In this document: positions 19,423 to 29,546 of the stretch, piece after piece
How positions within the stretch are numbered: the first letter of the stretch is position 1
Layout of the letters: each line of letters begins with the position of its first letter
Assembly: GCF_007570865.1 (NCBI RefSeq)
Contig: NZ_VLPS01000003.1
Location: 372,001 to 436,000, forward strand
Length of the DNA: 64,000 nucleotides
From: Atlantibacter subterraneus
GTDB taxonomy: Bacteria > Pseudomonadota > Gammaproteobacteria > Enterobacterales > Enterobacteriaceae
Direction: 5' to 3'
Made by a program: the position numbers and the translations under genes
Notes under the pieces: model-generated
Told to the model about the DNA's origin: nothing
Seen by the model: only the letters and a program-made list of their open reading frames with translations
Databases searched by the model: none

Positions 19423-22059
19423 ATGAGCGACCTTGCCAGAGAAATTACACCGGTCAACATTGAGGAAGAGCTGAAGAGCTCCTATCTGGATTACGCGATG
19501 TCGGTTATTGTCGGCCGCGCGCTTCCGGACGTCCGAGATGGCCTGAAACCGGTACACCGTCGCGTACTTTACGCCATGAACGTTTTGGGCAATGACTGGA
19601 ATAAAGCCTACAAAAAATCCGCGCGTGTCGTGGGTGACGTCATCGGTAAATACCACCCCCATGGTGACTCCGCGGTTTATGACACTATCGTTCGTATGGC
19701 GCAGCCGTTTTCCCTGCGTTATATGCTGGTCGACGGCCAGGGTAACTTCGGTTCCATCGACGGCGACTCAGCGGCGGCGATGCGTTATACCGAAATCCGC
19801 CTGGCGAAAATCGCCCATGAGCTGATGGCCGATCTCGAAAAAGAGACGGTCGATTTCGTCGATAACTATGACGGCACGGAAAAAATCCCTGACGTCATGC
19901 CGACCAAAATTCCGAATTTATTGGTTAACGGCTCCTCCGGTATCGCGGTGGGCATGGCGACCAACATTCCGCCGCACAACCTCACCGAGGTGATCAACGG
20001 CTGCCTGGCCTATATCGACGATGAAGACATCAGCGTCGAAGGCCTGATGGAGCATATTCCAGGCCCTGATTTCCCGACTGCCGCCATTATCAATGGCCGT
20101 CGCGGTATTGAAGAGGCGTACCGCACCGGTCGCGGCAAGATCTACATTCGCGCCCGCGCGGAAGTGGAAGTAGACGCCAAATCTGGCCGTGAAACCATCA
20201 TCGTTCATGAAATTCCCTATCAGGTGAACAAAGCGCGCCTGATCGAGAAGATCGCCGAGCTGGTGAAGGACAAACGCGTTGAAGGCATCAGCGCGCTGCG
20301 CGACGAGTCTGATAAAGACGGGATGCGCATCGTGATTGAAATCAAACGCGACGCGGTGGGCGAGGTGGTGCTGAACAACCTCTACTCCCAGACTCAGCTT
20401 CAGGTCTCTTTCGGCATCAATATGGTGGCACTGCACCACGGCCAGCCGAAGATCATGACCCTGAAAGAGATCCTGTCGGCGTTTGTCCGTCACCGCCGTG
20501 AAGTGGTGACCCGCCGTACCATTTTCGAACTACGTAAAGCCCGCGACCGCGCGCACATCTTAGAAGCGCTGGCGATTGCCCTGGCAAACATCGACCCGAT
20601 TATCGAGCTGATTCGCCGCGCGCCGACCCCGGCGGAAGCGAAAGCGGGCCTGATCGCCCAGCCGTGGGATTTGGGCAACGTGAAAGCGATGCTGGAAGGC
20701 GCAGGCGACGATGCGGCGCGTCCGGAATGGCTGGAGCCGGAATACGGTATTCGCGACGGCAAATACTGGCTGACCGAGCAGCAGGCCCAGGCGATCCTCG
20801 ACCTGCGTCTGCAAAAACTCACCGGCCTTGAGCATGAAAAACTGCTCGACGAGTACAAAGAGCTGCTGACCCAGATCGCCGAGCTGCTGCATATTCTCGG
20901 CAGCGCCGACCGTCTGATGGAAGTGATCCGCGAAGAGCTGGAGCTGGTGCGCGATCAGTTCGGCGATAAACGCCGTACCGAAATCACCGCCAACAGCGCC
21001 GATATCAATATCGAAGATCTGATCAGTCAGGAAGACGTGGTCGTCACCCTGTCGCATCAGGGCTACGTGAAGTATCAGCCGCTGTCTGATTACGAAGCGC
21101 AGCGCCGCGGCGGTAAAGGCAAATCTGCCGCACGCATTAAAGAAGAAGACTTTATTGACCGCCTGCTGGTGGCCAACACCCATGACACTATCCTGTGCTT
21201 CTCCAGCCGGGGCCGTCTGTACTGGATGAAGGTTTACCAGTTGCCGGAAGCGAGCCGTGGCGCGCGTGGCCGTCCGATCGTCAACCTGCTGCCGCTGGAA
21301 GCCAACGAACGTATCACCGCTATTCTGCCGGTGCGCGAGTATGCTGAAGGCGTCAACGTGTTTATGGCGACCGCCAGCGGCACCGTGAAGAAAACTGCGC
21401 TCAAAGAGTTCAGCCGTCCGCGTACTGCGGGCATCATCGCCGTTAACCTTAACGAAGGCGATGAGCTGATTGGCGTGGATCTGACCTCCGGCAGCGATGA
21501 AGTGATGCTGTTCTCCGCGCAGGGCAAAGTGGTGCGCTTTAAAGACGACGCGGTGCGTCCGATGGGCCGTACCGCCACCGGCGTACGTGGTATCCGTCTG
21601 ATGGACGGCGACAGCGTGGTGTCGCTGATCGTTCCACGCGGCGAAGGCGCTATCCTGACCGTGACGCAAAACGGCTACGGTAAACGCACGGCGGCGGACG
21701 AGTATCCGACCAAGTCGCGCGCCACCAAAGGCGTTATCTCCATCAAGGTCACCGATCGTAACGGGCCGGTGGTCGGCGCGGTTCAGGTTGATGACTGCGA
21801 CCAGATCATGATGATCACCGATGCCGGTACTTTAGTACGTACCCGCGTATCGGAAATCAGCGTGGTGGGCCGTAACACCCAGGGCGTGATCCTGATCCGT
21901 ACCGCGGAAGATGAAAACGTGGTCGGCCTGCAACGCGTTGCCGAGCCGGTGGATGACGAAGAGCTGGACAGCATCGACGGCAGCGTCGCGGAAGGTGATG
22001 ATGAAATCGCGCCGGAAGCGGACAACGACGACGATGCGGCTGACGACGCTGAAGAGTAA
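19423..22059 (+). CDS. gyrA: GyrA, DNA gyrase subunit A
   Basis: DNA breakage-reunion subunit of gyrase, 878 residues. The N-terminal winged-helix/tower region is almost identical to E. coli, with catalytic Tyr122 in AAMRYTEIR. The quinolone-determining region reads [10 protein letters not shown], with Ser83 (TCC at 19669) and Asp87 (GAC at 19681), the susceptible wild-type residues. The C-terminal beta-pinwheel has the GyrA box QRRGGKG and ends in a long acidic tail ([10 protein letters not shown]...[11 protein letters not shown]). It is slightly longer than E. coli GyrA because of this tail. Confidence 0.99.
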   Translation: MSDLAREITPVNIEEELKSSYLDYAMSVIVGRALPDVRDGLKPVHRRVLYAMNVLGNDWNKAYKKSARVVGDVIGKYHPHGDSAVYDTIVRMAQPFSLRYMLVDGQGNFGSIDGDSAAAMRYTEIRLAKIAHELMADLEKETVDFVDNYDGTEKIPDVMPTKIPNLLVNGSSGIAVGMATNIPPHNLTEVINGCLAYIDDEDISVEGLMEHIPGPDFPTAAIINGRRGIEEAYRTGRGKIYIRARAEVEVDAKSGRETIIVHEIPYQVNKARLIEKIAELVKDKRVEGISALRDESDKDGMRIVIEIKRDAVGEVVLNNLYSQTQLQVSFGINMVALHHGQPKIMTLKEILSAFVRHRREVVTRRTIFELRKARDRAHILEALAIALANIDPIIELIRRAPTPAEAKAGLIAQPWDLGNVKAMLEGAGDDAARPEWLEPEYGIRDGKYWLTEQQAQAILDLRLQKLTGLEHEKLLDEYKELLTQIAELLHILGSADRLMEVIREELELVRDQFGDKRRTEITANSADINIEDLISQEDVVVTLSHQGYVKYQPLSDYEAQRRGGKGKSAARIKEEDFIDRLLVANTHDTILCFSSRGRLYWMKVYQLPEASRGARGRPIVNLLPLEANERITAILPVREYAEGVNVFMATASGTVKKTALKEFSRPRTAGIIAVNLNEGDELIGVDLTSGSDEVMLFSAQGKVVRFKDDAVRPMGRTATGVRGIRLMDGDSVVSLIVPRGEGAILTVTQNGYGKRTAADEYPTKSRATKGVISIKVTDRNGPVVGAVQVDDCDQIMMITDAGTLVRTRVSEISVVGRNTQGVILIRTAEDENVVGLQRVAEPVDDEELDSIDGSVAEGDDEIAPEADNDDDAADDAEE

Positions 22060-22080
22060 TCGTTAGCAGTTAAAAACAAC

Positions 22081-22106
22081 AAGGGCCGGATAATCCGGCC
22101 CTTTTT
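22081..22106. terminator. terminator after gyrA
   Basis: Stem AAGGGCCGGA/TCCGGCCCTT with a TAA loop and a T run. It also serves the converging atoB side, since the stem is flanked by A and T runs. Confidence 0.9.
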
Positions 22107-22107
22107 A

Positions 22108-23292
22108 TTAGTTCATCCTTTCAACAATCATCGCAATGCCTTGCCCGCCTCCGATACACAGCGTCGCCAGTCCGAGGGTTTTATCGCGTGCCGCCAGCGC
22201 ATGGAGCAGGGTAACCAGAATGCGCGCCCCGCTGGCTCCGATAGGGTGGCCGAGGGCAATCGCGCCGCCGTTAACGTTAACTTTCTCCATATCAAAATCC
22301 AGCAACTGGCCAACCGCAAGAAACTGCGCGGCGAACGCTTCGTTGGCTTCGATTAAGTCGATATCCGCCAGAGATAACCCGGTTTGCTGCAACACGTTTT
22401 GCGTTGCAGGCACTGGGCCCAGGCCCATCATCGACGGCGCAACGCCGCCGCTGGCATAGCCGCGAACACGGGCGAGCGGCGTTAAGCCCGCCGCCCGCGC
22501 GGCATCTTCCGCCATCACCACCAGCGCCGCCGCACCGTCGTTAATGCCGGAGGCGTTTCCGGCGGTTACGGTGCCGCTTTTATCAAAAGCCGGGCGCAGC
22601 GCCGCCAGGCCATCCAGAGACGTACCCGCTTTGGGAAATTCATCAACGGCAAACTGGATTTCCGCTTTACGGCTTTTTACCGTCACCGGCACGATTTCCC
22701 GGGCGAATGCCCCCGACTCAATGGCGGCCAGCGCTTTTTGCTGTGAATTGAGCGCGGCCTGGTCCTGCATGGTGCGTGTGATGCCGTGGGCTTTAGCGAC
22801 GTTTTCCGCCGTAATGCCCATATGGTAGCCTTCGTTGGCGCACATCAGGCCATCACGCAGGATCACATCCGAAAGCTCGCCATCGCCCAGCCGGTAACCC
22901 CAGCGCGCTTTGGCGTTCAGCAAATATGGCGCCTGGCTCATGTTCTCCATACCGCCTGCCACCAGCGCGTTGGCCTGGCCTGCCTGAATCGCCTGCGCGG
23001 CCAGCGCCACGCTTTTCAGCCCTGAACCGCAGACTTTATTGACGGTAAAACCGCAGACCGATTCCGTCAGGCCCGCCTTCAGCAGCGCCTGACGCGCCGG
23101 GTTTTGCCCCAGCCCGGCCTGCAATACGTTACCCATAATGGCTTCGTCGATCGGCTGCCCGTCCAGACCGGCGCGGTGCAGCGCTTCCCGGATGACGATC
23201 GCTCCTAAATCCACGGCGCTAACGCCTGCCAGTGCGCCATTGAAGCTGCCCATCGCCGTACGGACGGCGCTAACGATAACGGCATTTTTCAT
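22108..23292 (-). CDS. atoB: AtoB, acetyl-CoA acetyltransferase
   Basis: Thiolase that splits acetoacetyl-CoA into two acetyl-CoA in acetoacetate/short-chain fatty acid use, 394 residues as in E. coli. The acyl-binding Cys is in [11 protein letters not shown] (about 88). GGMENMS and [12 protein letters not shown] are thiolase signatures. The catalytic His is in [12 protein letters not shown] and the C-terminal Cys in CIGGGQG. It is the last gene of atoDAEB, 24 bases after atoE. Confidence 0.96.
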   Translation of the reverse strand: MKNAVIVSAVRTAMGSFNGALAGVSAVDLGAIVIREALHRAGLDGQPIDEAIMGNVLQAGLGQNPARQALLKAGLTESVCGFTVNKVCGSGLKSVALAAQAIQAGQANALVAGGMENMSQAPYLLNAKARWGYRLGDGELSDVILRDGLMCANEGYHMGITAENVAKAHGITRTMQDQAALNSQQKALAAIESGAFAREIVPVTVKSRKAEIQFAVDEFPKAGTSLDGLAALRPAFDKSGTVTAGNASGINDGAAALVVMAEDAARAAGLTPLARVRGYASGGVAPSMMGLGPVPATQNVLQQTGLSLADIDLIEANEAFAAQFLAVGQLLDFDMEKVNVNGGAIALGHPIGASGARILVTLLHALAARDKTLGLATLCIGGGQGIAMIVERMN

Positions 23293-23316
23293 GTTCGATT
23301 CCTTTTTAAAGCGACG

Positions 23317-24639
23317 TTAAAACAGCGTCAGACCGATGACGAAGATGACCCCAGAGAACAGCAGGGCGGTGATGCAGTAGCCCATGATGTCGCGCACACC
23401 GAGACCCGCAATCGCCAGCGCCGGTAAGGCCCAGAACGGCTGCGCCATGTTCATCCACTGTTCGCCGTAGGCGATAGCCATCACGGATTTACCCAGGTCG
23501 GCCCCTAACGCCTGGGCGGCAGGCATCACGAACGGCCCCTGGATCACCCAGTGGCCGCCGCCTGACGGCACGGCAAAATTAATCAGCGCAGAGCTAAAGA
23601 AGGTCATCAGCGGGAAGGTGTCTTTGTTGGCGACGTTAATGAAAAACTCGGTAATCAGGCCGCCGAGGCCGGAGTGCTCCATCATCAACTGGATACCGGC
23701 ATAGAACGGGAACTGCACCAGAATGCCTGCAGTGCTTCGGGCCGCCGCGACGACGGCGCGCATATAGGCCATCGGGGTTTTGTGCAGCAGTAAACCGACA
23801 ATCATAAACATCATGTTGACGGTATTAATGGTAATGTTGAAACCTTTCTCGGCGAAGTAATAGCCGAGATAAACAATCCCCAGCGCGCCGATGATCAGCG
23901 CCAGAATCCGGCTCTCTTCCAGGCGTTCCGACGGTGGCGCGTCTTTCGGCAGCACTTTCTGGAAATCCGGCTCTTCCATCAGCAGCTTCGGATCGACAGA
24001 CACCACGTCGCCCGCTTTCGGCATCATCAGGCGAGTGACGAAAGGCATCACGGCAATCAGGCCAAAGGTGATAAAGATATTGAAACCGGTGAACAGCGTC
24101 TGACCGACCGGCACCAGCCCGGCGACATGCTCGACCGGGTTGCCCGGCGTGGCGGCCAGCAGCGGCATTGACCCTGAAAAGCCACCGCCCCAGGTCAGAA
24201 AACCGATATAGGCGCAGGCGATTAACAGCGGATAGTCTGAGCCGGGCACGCGGCGTGCCACTTCCCGGGCGAACATCGCGCCGACCACCAGGCCAAAGCC
24301 CCAGTTAATCACGCAGGCGACGGAGCCGAAGAAGGTCACCAGCATCACGCCCTGTACCGGCGTGCGGGCCGCCGATGCGGCGGTACGCAGGATTTTTTTT
24401 ACCGGACCGGAGCTAGCCAGCGCGTGGCCGGTCACGATAATCAGCGCCATCTGCATGCCGAAAGCCAGCAGGTTCCAGAAGCCGTCGCCCCACATCTTCA
24501 CCATATCAAGCGGCGTATGCGGCGTTAGCCACAGGGCGATGCCAAAGGTGAGCAACGTCAGCAGCATGGCGAAAATCAGCGGGTCCGGCAGATAGCGGCT
24601 GACCAGACGGGTCATAAAGCGGGAAATGCGGCCAATCAT
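23317..24639 (-). CDS. atoE: AtoE, short-chain fatty acid transporter
   Basis: Inner-membrane permease of the short-chain fatty acid transporter family, 440 residues as in E. coli, with about 12 hydrophobic segments. Family motifs include LWLTPHTPLDMVKMWGDGFW, INWGFGLVVGAMFAREVARR and AVPSGGGHWVIQGPF. Its start overlaps the end of atoA by 4 bases. Confidence 0.94.
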   Translation of the reverse strand: MIGRISRFMTRLVSRYLPDPLIFAMLLTLLTFGIALWLTPHTPLDMVKMWGDGFWNLLAFGMQMALIIVTGHALASSGPVKKILRTAASAARTPVQGVMLVTFFGSVACVINWGFGLVVGAMFAREVARRVPGSDYPLLIACAYIGFLTWGGGFSGSMPLLAATPGNPVEHVAGLVPVGQTLFTGFNIFITFGLIAVMPFVTRLMMPKAGDVVSVDPKLLMEEPDFQKVLPKDAPPSERLEESRILALIIGALGIVYLGYYFAEKGFNITINTVNMMFMIVGLLLHKTPMAYMRAVVAAARSTAGILVQFPFYAGIQLMMEHSGLGGLITEFFINVANKDTFPLMTFFSSALINFAVPSGGGHWVIQGPFVMPAAQALGADLGKSVMAIAYGEQWMNMAQPFWALPALAIAGLGVRDIMGYCITALLFSGVIFVIGLTLF

Positions 24640-25292
24640 GAGGCACCCCGCTCAGCCATGGTTTTCAGGCCGCTGGAGATCGCGAATTCCGCTTCAGTAC
24701 GGGCGCGCACGGTGTCAACGTCAACGCCAGGTGCGGTTTCGACCAGCCACATTTTACCGTCGATAAACTCAAATACCGCCAGCTCGGTGACCAGCATATT
24801 CACCGCATGCTGAGCGGTGAGCGGCATGGTGCAGCGGCGCAGGATCTTGGCTGACCCGTCTTTGGCACAGTGTTCCATGGCGATAATCACTTTGCGTGCG
24901 CCGGTCACCAGGTCCATCGCGCCGCCCATGCCGGGCACCATTTTGCCAGGCACCACCCAGTTCGCCAGATTGGCCTCCTGATCCACCTGCAATCCGCCCA
25001 GCACGCAGGCGTCCACATGGCCGCCGCGGATCAGGGCAAAGGACATGGCGCTGTCGAATATCGCCGCGCCCGGCAGAATACCGCACGGCTGCCCGCCAGC
25101 ATTCACCAGGTCCGGGTGCTGCTCGGTCACCGGGCCGAGGCCGAGAAAGCCGTTCTCCGATTGCAGCGTGATATGCACATCCGCAGGGAGATAGTTAGCG
25201 ACCAGAGTGGGCAAACCAATCCCCAGGTTGACGATATCGCCGTCGTTGAGTTCCTGCGCCACGCGGCGCGCAATACGTTGTTTAGCATCCAT
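24636..25292 (-). CDS. atoA: AtoA, acetoacetate CoA-transferase beta subunit
   Basis: Beta subunit of acetyl-CoA:acetoacetate CoA-transferase, 218 residues. The catalytic glutamate is in LQSENGFLGLGP (about residues 44-55). GLPTLVANYLP and MGGAMDLVTGA are family motifs. It works with AtoD, which lies two bases upstream, moving CoA from acetyl-CoA onto acetoacetate so that AtoB can cleave it. Confidence 0.96.
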   Translation of the reverse strand: MDAKQRIARRVAQELNDGDIVNLGIGLPTLVANYLPADVHITLQSENGFLGLGPVTEQHPDLVNAGGQPCGILPGAAIFDSAMSFALIRGGHVDACVLGGLQVDQEANLANWVVPGKMVPGMGGAMDLVTGARKVIIAMEHCAKDGSAKILRRCTMPLTAQHAVNMLVTELAVFEFIDGKMWLVETAPGVDVDTVRARTEAEFAISSGLKTMAERGAS

Positions 25293-25294
25293 GA

Positions 25295-25951
25295 TTAAGC
25301 TTCCAGGCTGATGATATGGTCGATAACCGCACCTGGTGTGACGACGTGGTCAGGGGCGATAGCGCCGACCGGAACGATTTCGTCGGCTTCCACCAGGGTG
25401 ATATCCGCCGCGAGGGCGATAAGCGGGTTGAAGTTGCGCGCGCTGAGTTGATAGGTGAGATTGCCGAGGGCATCGGCCTGATGAGCGCGGATCAGCGCCA
25501 GGTCGGCACGCAGCGGCAGCTCGACGAGATATTTTTGGCCGTCGAGAGTAAGCGTTTGTTTACCTTCCTCCACCACGGTGCCGACGCCGGTGGGCGTCAA
25601 CACGCCGCCAAGGCCCGCGCCGCCGCAGCGGATCTGCTCAATCAGCGTGCCCTGTGGCACCAGCACCACTTCCATTTCGCCCGCGATCATCCGCCGCCCG
25701 GTTTCCGGGTTGGTGCCGATATGGGAGGCGATGACTTTCTTAACCCGGCCATTAACAATCAACGGGCCGATGCCGACGTCAACAAAGGCGGTGTCGTTAG
25801 CGATCAGCGTTAAATCGCGCACGCCTGAGGCCAGCAGCGCGTCCACCAGACGGGGTGGGGTGCCTACCCCCATAAAACCGCCAACCATAATCGTCATGCC
25901 GTCGCGGAACAGGCGACTGGCCTGCTGTAGCGTAAGTTGTTTTTCTTTCAT
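25295..25951 (-). CDS. atoD: AtoD, acetoacetate CoA-transferase alpha subunit
   Basis: Alpha subunit of the acetoacetate CoA-transferase, 218 residues. The signature [11 protein letters not shown] (about 21-31) is the CoA-transferase motif 1, followed by [19 protein letters not shown]. It is the first gene of atoDAEB, about 50 bases downstream of a near-perfect sigma-54 promoter, matching AtoC-dependent expression. Confidence 0.96.
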   Translation of the reverse strand: MKEKQLTLQQASRLFRDGMTIMVGGFMGVGTPPRLVDALLASGVRDLTLIANDTAFVDVGIGPLIVNGRVKKVIASHIGTNPETGRRMIAGEMEVVLVPQGTLIEQIRCGGAGLGGVLTPTGVGTVVEEGKQTLTLDGQKYLVELPLRADLALIRAHQADALGNLTYQLSARNFNPLIALAADITLVEADEIVPVGAIAPDHVVTPGAVIDHIISLEA

Positions 25952-25995
25952 GTGACTTCCCTATGATGACTCCGTAATGGGTACGTAGCGGTAAT

Positions 25996-26011
25996 AGCAA
26001 GGGAAGTGCCA
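25996..26011 (-). promoter_or_regulatory. sigma-54 promoter of atoDAEB
   Basis: The minus strand reads TGGCAC-N5-TTGCT, an exact match to the sigma-54 (-24/-12) consensus with the invariant GG and GC elements. It is about 45 bases before atoD. Confidence 0.88.
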
Positions 26012-26042
26012 GAGCGGGAGGGAAACTAAAATTAATTACAAC

Positions 26043-26055
26043 TTACTGTTTGATA
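26043..26055. promoter_or_regulatory. possible IHF site in the ato control region
   Basis: TTACTGTTTGATA fits the IHF core YAAN4TTGATW at all but one fixed position. It lies between the AtoC palindrome and the sigma-54 promoter, where a DNA bend would be expected. Inference from position and motif. Confidence 0.4.
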
Positions 26056-26097
26056 AGCGTTTTAATGGTACGTGGTCAGAAGGGCGATGGGCTGGAA

Positions 26098-26136
26098 CCA
26101 GGCAAAGATTTGCATAGTGTGCAAATCTTTGCCTGG
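26098..26136. promoter_or_regulatory. AtoC upstream activating palindrome
   Basis: A perfect inverted repeat with 17-bp arms (starting CCAGGCAAAGATTTGCA) around a 5-base spacer. The E. coli ato operon has a comparable palindromic AtoC site with a TTTGCA...TGC core at a similar distance (over 100 bases upstream of the start site). There is no T run, which argues against its being an atoSC terminator. Confidence 0.75.
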
Positions 26137-26158
26137 CAATAAATGGTCGCGGACGGGG

Positions 26159-27532
26159 TCAGTCGATGCCGTATTCCTGGAGTTTGTACATCAGCGCGCG
26201 ACGGCTGATGCCCAGTTCCAGAGCAGTATGGGTGCGGTTTCCGTCATGTCTGGCTAATGCGCCCAGCAGCAGCTGTTTTTCATAGGCTTTAACGGCTTCT
26301 TTCAGGCTGCCCGGCATGGCGGCGGGCGGTGGTGCGCCTTCCGGGGCGGTCGATCCGCGCTGGAATTCCAGCGGAAGATCCTCCGCGAAGATCACCACGC
26401 CGGTACTCATGATCACCGCGCGCTCCATCACGTTAGCCAGCTCCCGAACGTTGCCGGGCCACGGCCAGCGATTGAGCAGCGCCAGCGCCTGCGGGTCGAT
26501 CTCTATAATGTCGCGCTGATTTTCCACGGCAAATTTTTGGGCAAAATGGTTGGCGAGCAGCGGGACATCGTCATGCCGCTGGCGCAGCGGAGGGATTTCC
26601 AGGTGAATCACGTTGAGCCGGTAAAACAGATCCTCGCGAAACAGCCCCTGCGCCACACTCTCCGCCAGGTTCCGGTTGGTGGCGGCCAGGATGCGGATAT
26701 CCACTTTGATGGTCTGATTGCCGCCAACCCGCTCAAATTCCCGTTCCTGCAATACGCGCAGCAGTTTTACCTGTAAATTGAGCGGCATTTCGCCGATTTC
26801 ATCCAGCAGCAGCGTACCGTGATGGGCGCGCTCAAACAGCCCCTGACGCTGCCCCTGCGCGCCGGTAAACGCGCCTTTCTCATGGCCGAACAGCTCGCTT
26901 TCCAGCAGCGAATCGGGCAGGGCGGCGCAGTTGATTTTGATAAACGGCCCGCTGGCACGGCGGCTGTGATAGTGAATAGCCCGAGCGATCAGCTCCTTGC
27001 CGGTGCCGCTTTCGCCGGAGATCAACACGTTGGCGTTACTCAGGGCGATTTTCGCGGTATCCCGGCAGATTTCCATCATGCACGGCGTATTGGTCAGGAT
27101 ATGCCCCCACTGCCAGCTTTCGCTCAGCGCCTGGTGCAGCTCGCGGATCTCTTCTTTCATTGACTGGAGCTGGAGCGCGCGGTTAATCACCATATTCAGC
27201 TCTTCGAGATCGAAGGGTTTGATCACGTAGTCAAATGCCCCCTTGCGCAGCGCCTCTACCGCCGTTTCCACCGCGGCATAAGCCGTCATCAGCACCACCG
27301 GAATTTTCGGGTTGATGGCGTGCATCTGCTGGAGCGCCTCCAGCCCGTTGACTTCCGGCATGCGGATATCCATCAGCACCACGTCCGGCTGGCTGTCGCG
27401 AAAGAGCTGTAGCGCCTCCACGCCGTTGCGCGCGCACAGGGTGTGATGGCCGGAAAGGGTAAAGGCGGTATTGAGCATCAGACGCACGTTTTCTTCGTCG
27501 TCGACAAGCAGAATGCGGTACATGGGTTTCAT
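26159..27532 (-). CDS. atoC: AtoC, sigma-54-dependent response regulator
   Basis: NtrC-type activator of atoDAEB, 457 residues. The receiver domain (1-120) has VDDEENV and the phosphoacceptor Asp in VVLMDIRMP. The AAA+ domain carries Walker A GESGTGKE, the sigma-54 contact loop GAFTGA and Walker B LLLDEIGEM. A Fis-type HTH ends the protein (HTALELGISRRALMYKLQEYG). Its ATG overlaps the atoS stop (ATGA). E. coli AtoC is a few residues longer at the C-terminus. Confidence 0.96.
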   Translation of the reverse strand: MKPMYRILLVDDEENVRLMLNTAFTLSGHHTLCARNGVEALQLFRDSQPDVVLMDIRMPEVNGLEALQQMHAINPKIPVVLMTAYAAVETAVEALRKGAFDYVIKPFDLEELNMVINRALQLQSMKEEIRELHQALSESWQWGHILTNTPCMMEICRDTAKIALSNANVLISGESGTGKELIARAIHYHSRRASGPFIKINCAALPDSLLESELFGHEKGAFTGAQGQRQGLFERAHHGTLLLDEIGEMPLNLQVKLLRVLQEREFERVGGNQTIKVDIRILAATNRNLAESVAQGLFREDLFYRLNVIHLEIPPLRQRHDDVPLLANHFAQKFAVENQRDIIEIDPQALALLNRWPWPGNVRELANVMERAVIMSTGVVIFAEDLPLEFQRGSTAPEGAPPPAAMPGSLKEAVKAYEKQLLLGALARHDGNRTHTALELGISRRALMYKLQEYGID

Positions 27533-29373
27533 AACGGCTGCGTTCCCTGAAAGTGAAGCGGCAAAATTAAGGTAAATGTCGCGCCGTGGCCGGGCTGGCT
27601 CACCAACTGGATGTCACCGTGATGGGCGTTAATGATCCGCTGGCTGAGCGCCAGCCCCAGCCCGGTCCCGGAGGCTTTGGTGGTGAAAAAGGGATCGAAG
27701 ATTTTTTTCTGATGTTCGGGGGCGATGCCGCAACCATCATCCTGAATGGCAATCGCCTGATGGGCGTCGTCCCAGCGCAGGGTGCGAATAGTGATGTTGC
27801 CCCGGGTGCTGATGGCCTGAACGGCGTTAATCAGGATATTCAGCAGCACCTGCTTAAGCAGTTCGCCATCGGCGTCAATGGGGGGTAGCGAACTGTCGTA
27901 GTGGCTGGCGAAGTGAATGCGCGCTTCCAGACCGGAAGTTTGAATTAGCACCAGACATTCATCGAGCAACTGATTGAGGTGGACCGGCTGCCACAGCCCG
28001 CGGCGCGGGCGGGCAAAATCCAGCAGCTGCTGGATCACCCGGTTAATAGAGTCGATCTCTTTTAAAATCACCGCAAGATACTGTTGATGCGCTGGCTGCA
28101 GGTCATGCTGTTTCAGGATCTGCGCGTAGCCTTTAATCGCCGTCAGCGGATTACGCACCTCATGGGCGACACCGGCCATCAGTTCGCCCAGGGTGGCGAG
28201 GCGCTCGGTCTGGGCCAGCCGCCGCTGGCTCTCTTTACGGGCGGTTAAGTCAGAAAATATCACCAGCGCGCCGATTAATTCCCCCCGGGCATTATGGATT
28301 TGGCTGGTGGTCACGCTGATTTCGATGGTGCGCTCGCGCGCCGGGAAGCTGATTTCCAGCGCCACATGGCCGGTGCCCTGTTGCAGGGTTTCCAGCACCG
28401 GGCTATCGAAGCCGGTATCAATAAAAATGCTGGAGTAGGGTTTGCCGAGCAGCTCCTGGAGTGAATAGCCGGTAATGTGCTCGGCCGCCGGATTCATGGT
28501 GGTGACCCGGCCCTGCTTATCCACCGCGATCACCCCGTCGGCGGCGTTTTCAATAATCAGATCGTTAAGGGTTTGGGTTTCACGCAGCGTCTGGGCCAGC
28601 ATATTGACGCTGTGGCTGATTTTACCCATCTCCCCTGGCAGTTCCGGCAGGCGGGTATGGTGATCCTGGGCGAGGTTATCGAGGCCATGGGTAATGACGT
28701 CAATACTGGCGCTGAAGCGCCGCGAAGCCAGCACGATCAACAGCAGGCTCAGCAGCAGGCCGACCGACAGCACCATCACGATATTCCAGTCCAGACGCTC
28801 CGCCTGTAGGCTGATATCTTCCGACAGCTCGTTAGCCCAGATATAGCCCTGTACCTCGCCGTGGCGAACGATGGGGATCATGGCGTTCAGAATGTGGCCG
28901 CGCACCTGTTTGCCCGAATAGACGCGCGGTTCACGGCTCGCCATCACCGCCCGGCCCGGATGCTCCGGCGCGATGGTCACGCCAACGTTGCTTTTATACT
29001 GCGCCTGCGGGGCATAGGTAATAATGGCATCCAGCTTGCGATGGTAATATCCCGCGCCAATGCCGGGAAACGCCTGGGCGATATGCTCGGTTGTGTCGCT
29101 GAGCTGGTGATTTAATGCGGTTATTTGCTGGCTGCGGGGCAACGTCATCGGCTGATTAAAGGTGTCGCCCAGCGCCGCGTCGAGCAGGCGCGTTACCGCC
29201 ATCAGCTTCTTTTCTTTTTCGGCAATCAGCGCCGCCCGCCCTTCGTTATCCACCACATACCCCATGGTCAGCACAGGGATAGAAACCATACAAATGGCCA
29301 TCACGATAAGCTGGTTGCGGAGTTTACGGGGGAAAAGCGGCTTGAGAATCTTCCGTAAGTGTGAAAAGCGCAC
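27529..29373 (-). CDS. atoS: AtoS, sensor histidine kinase
   Basis: Membrane sensor kinase that phosphorylates AtoC, 614 residues. It has two membrane segments (about 20-38 and 190-210) enclosing a periplasmic domain, then HAMP, a PAS domain (NDLIIENAADGVIAVDKQGR), and HisKA with the phosphorylated His in AGVAHEVRNPLTAI. The HATPase domain has NILINAVQAI, DDGCGIAPE and GTGLGLALSQRI. In E. coli it responds to acetoacetate. Gene order relative to rcsC is as in E. coli. The 173-base gap to rcsC holds no other gene. Confidence 0.96.
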   Translation of the reverse strand: MRFSHLRKILKPLFPRKLRNQLIVMAICMVSIPVLTMGYVVDNEGRAALIAEKEKKLMAVTRLLDAALGDTFNQPMTLPRSQQITALNHQLSDTTEHIAQAFPGIGAGYYHRKLDAIITYAPQAQYKSNVGVTIAPEHPGRAVMASREPRVYSGKQVRGHILNAMIPIVRHGEVQGYIWANELSEDISLQAERLDWNIVMVLSVGLLLSLLLIVLASRRFSASIDVITHGLDNLAQDHHTRLPELPGEMGKISHSVNMLAQTLRETQTLNDLIIENAADGVIAVDKQGRVTTMNPAAEHITGYSLQELLGKPYSSIFIDTGFDSPVLETLQQGTGHVALEISFPARERTIEISVTTSQIHNARGELIGALVIFSDLTARKESQRRLAQTERLATLGELMAGVAHEVRNPLTAIKGYAQILKQHDLQPAHQQYLAVILKEIDSINRVIQQLLDFARPRRGLWQPVHLNQLLDECLVLIQTSGLEARIHFASHYDSSLPPIDADGELLKQVLLNILINAVQAISTRGNITIRTLRWDDAHQAIAIQDDGCGIAPEHQKKIFDPFFTTKASGTGLGLALSQRIINAHHGDIQLVSQPGHGATFTLILPLHFQGTQPL

Positions 29374-29546
29374 GGCTAAAAATCCCTGTCCCTGAGAAGC
29401 GATAAACGATTATCGCTGGAATTCCTCGCCGTTTCCCGGCTGGCGTTCAAAATACGGACAAACACTGAAGATTGCGGCTCTGGCGTTTTACGGCTACCTT
29501 AACGGCATTATTTCTTTTACTACCCGCCACAGCGACCGGAACCACT

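Noticed and set aside
26098..26136. Long palindrome as a terminator of atoSC
   Set aside because: No T run follows on either strand, and position and core resemble the AtoC activating site, so it is listed as a regulatory element.
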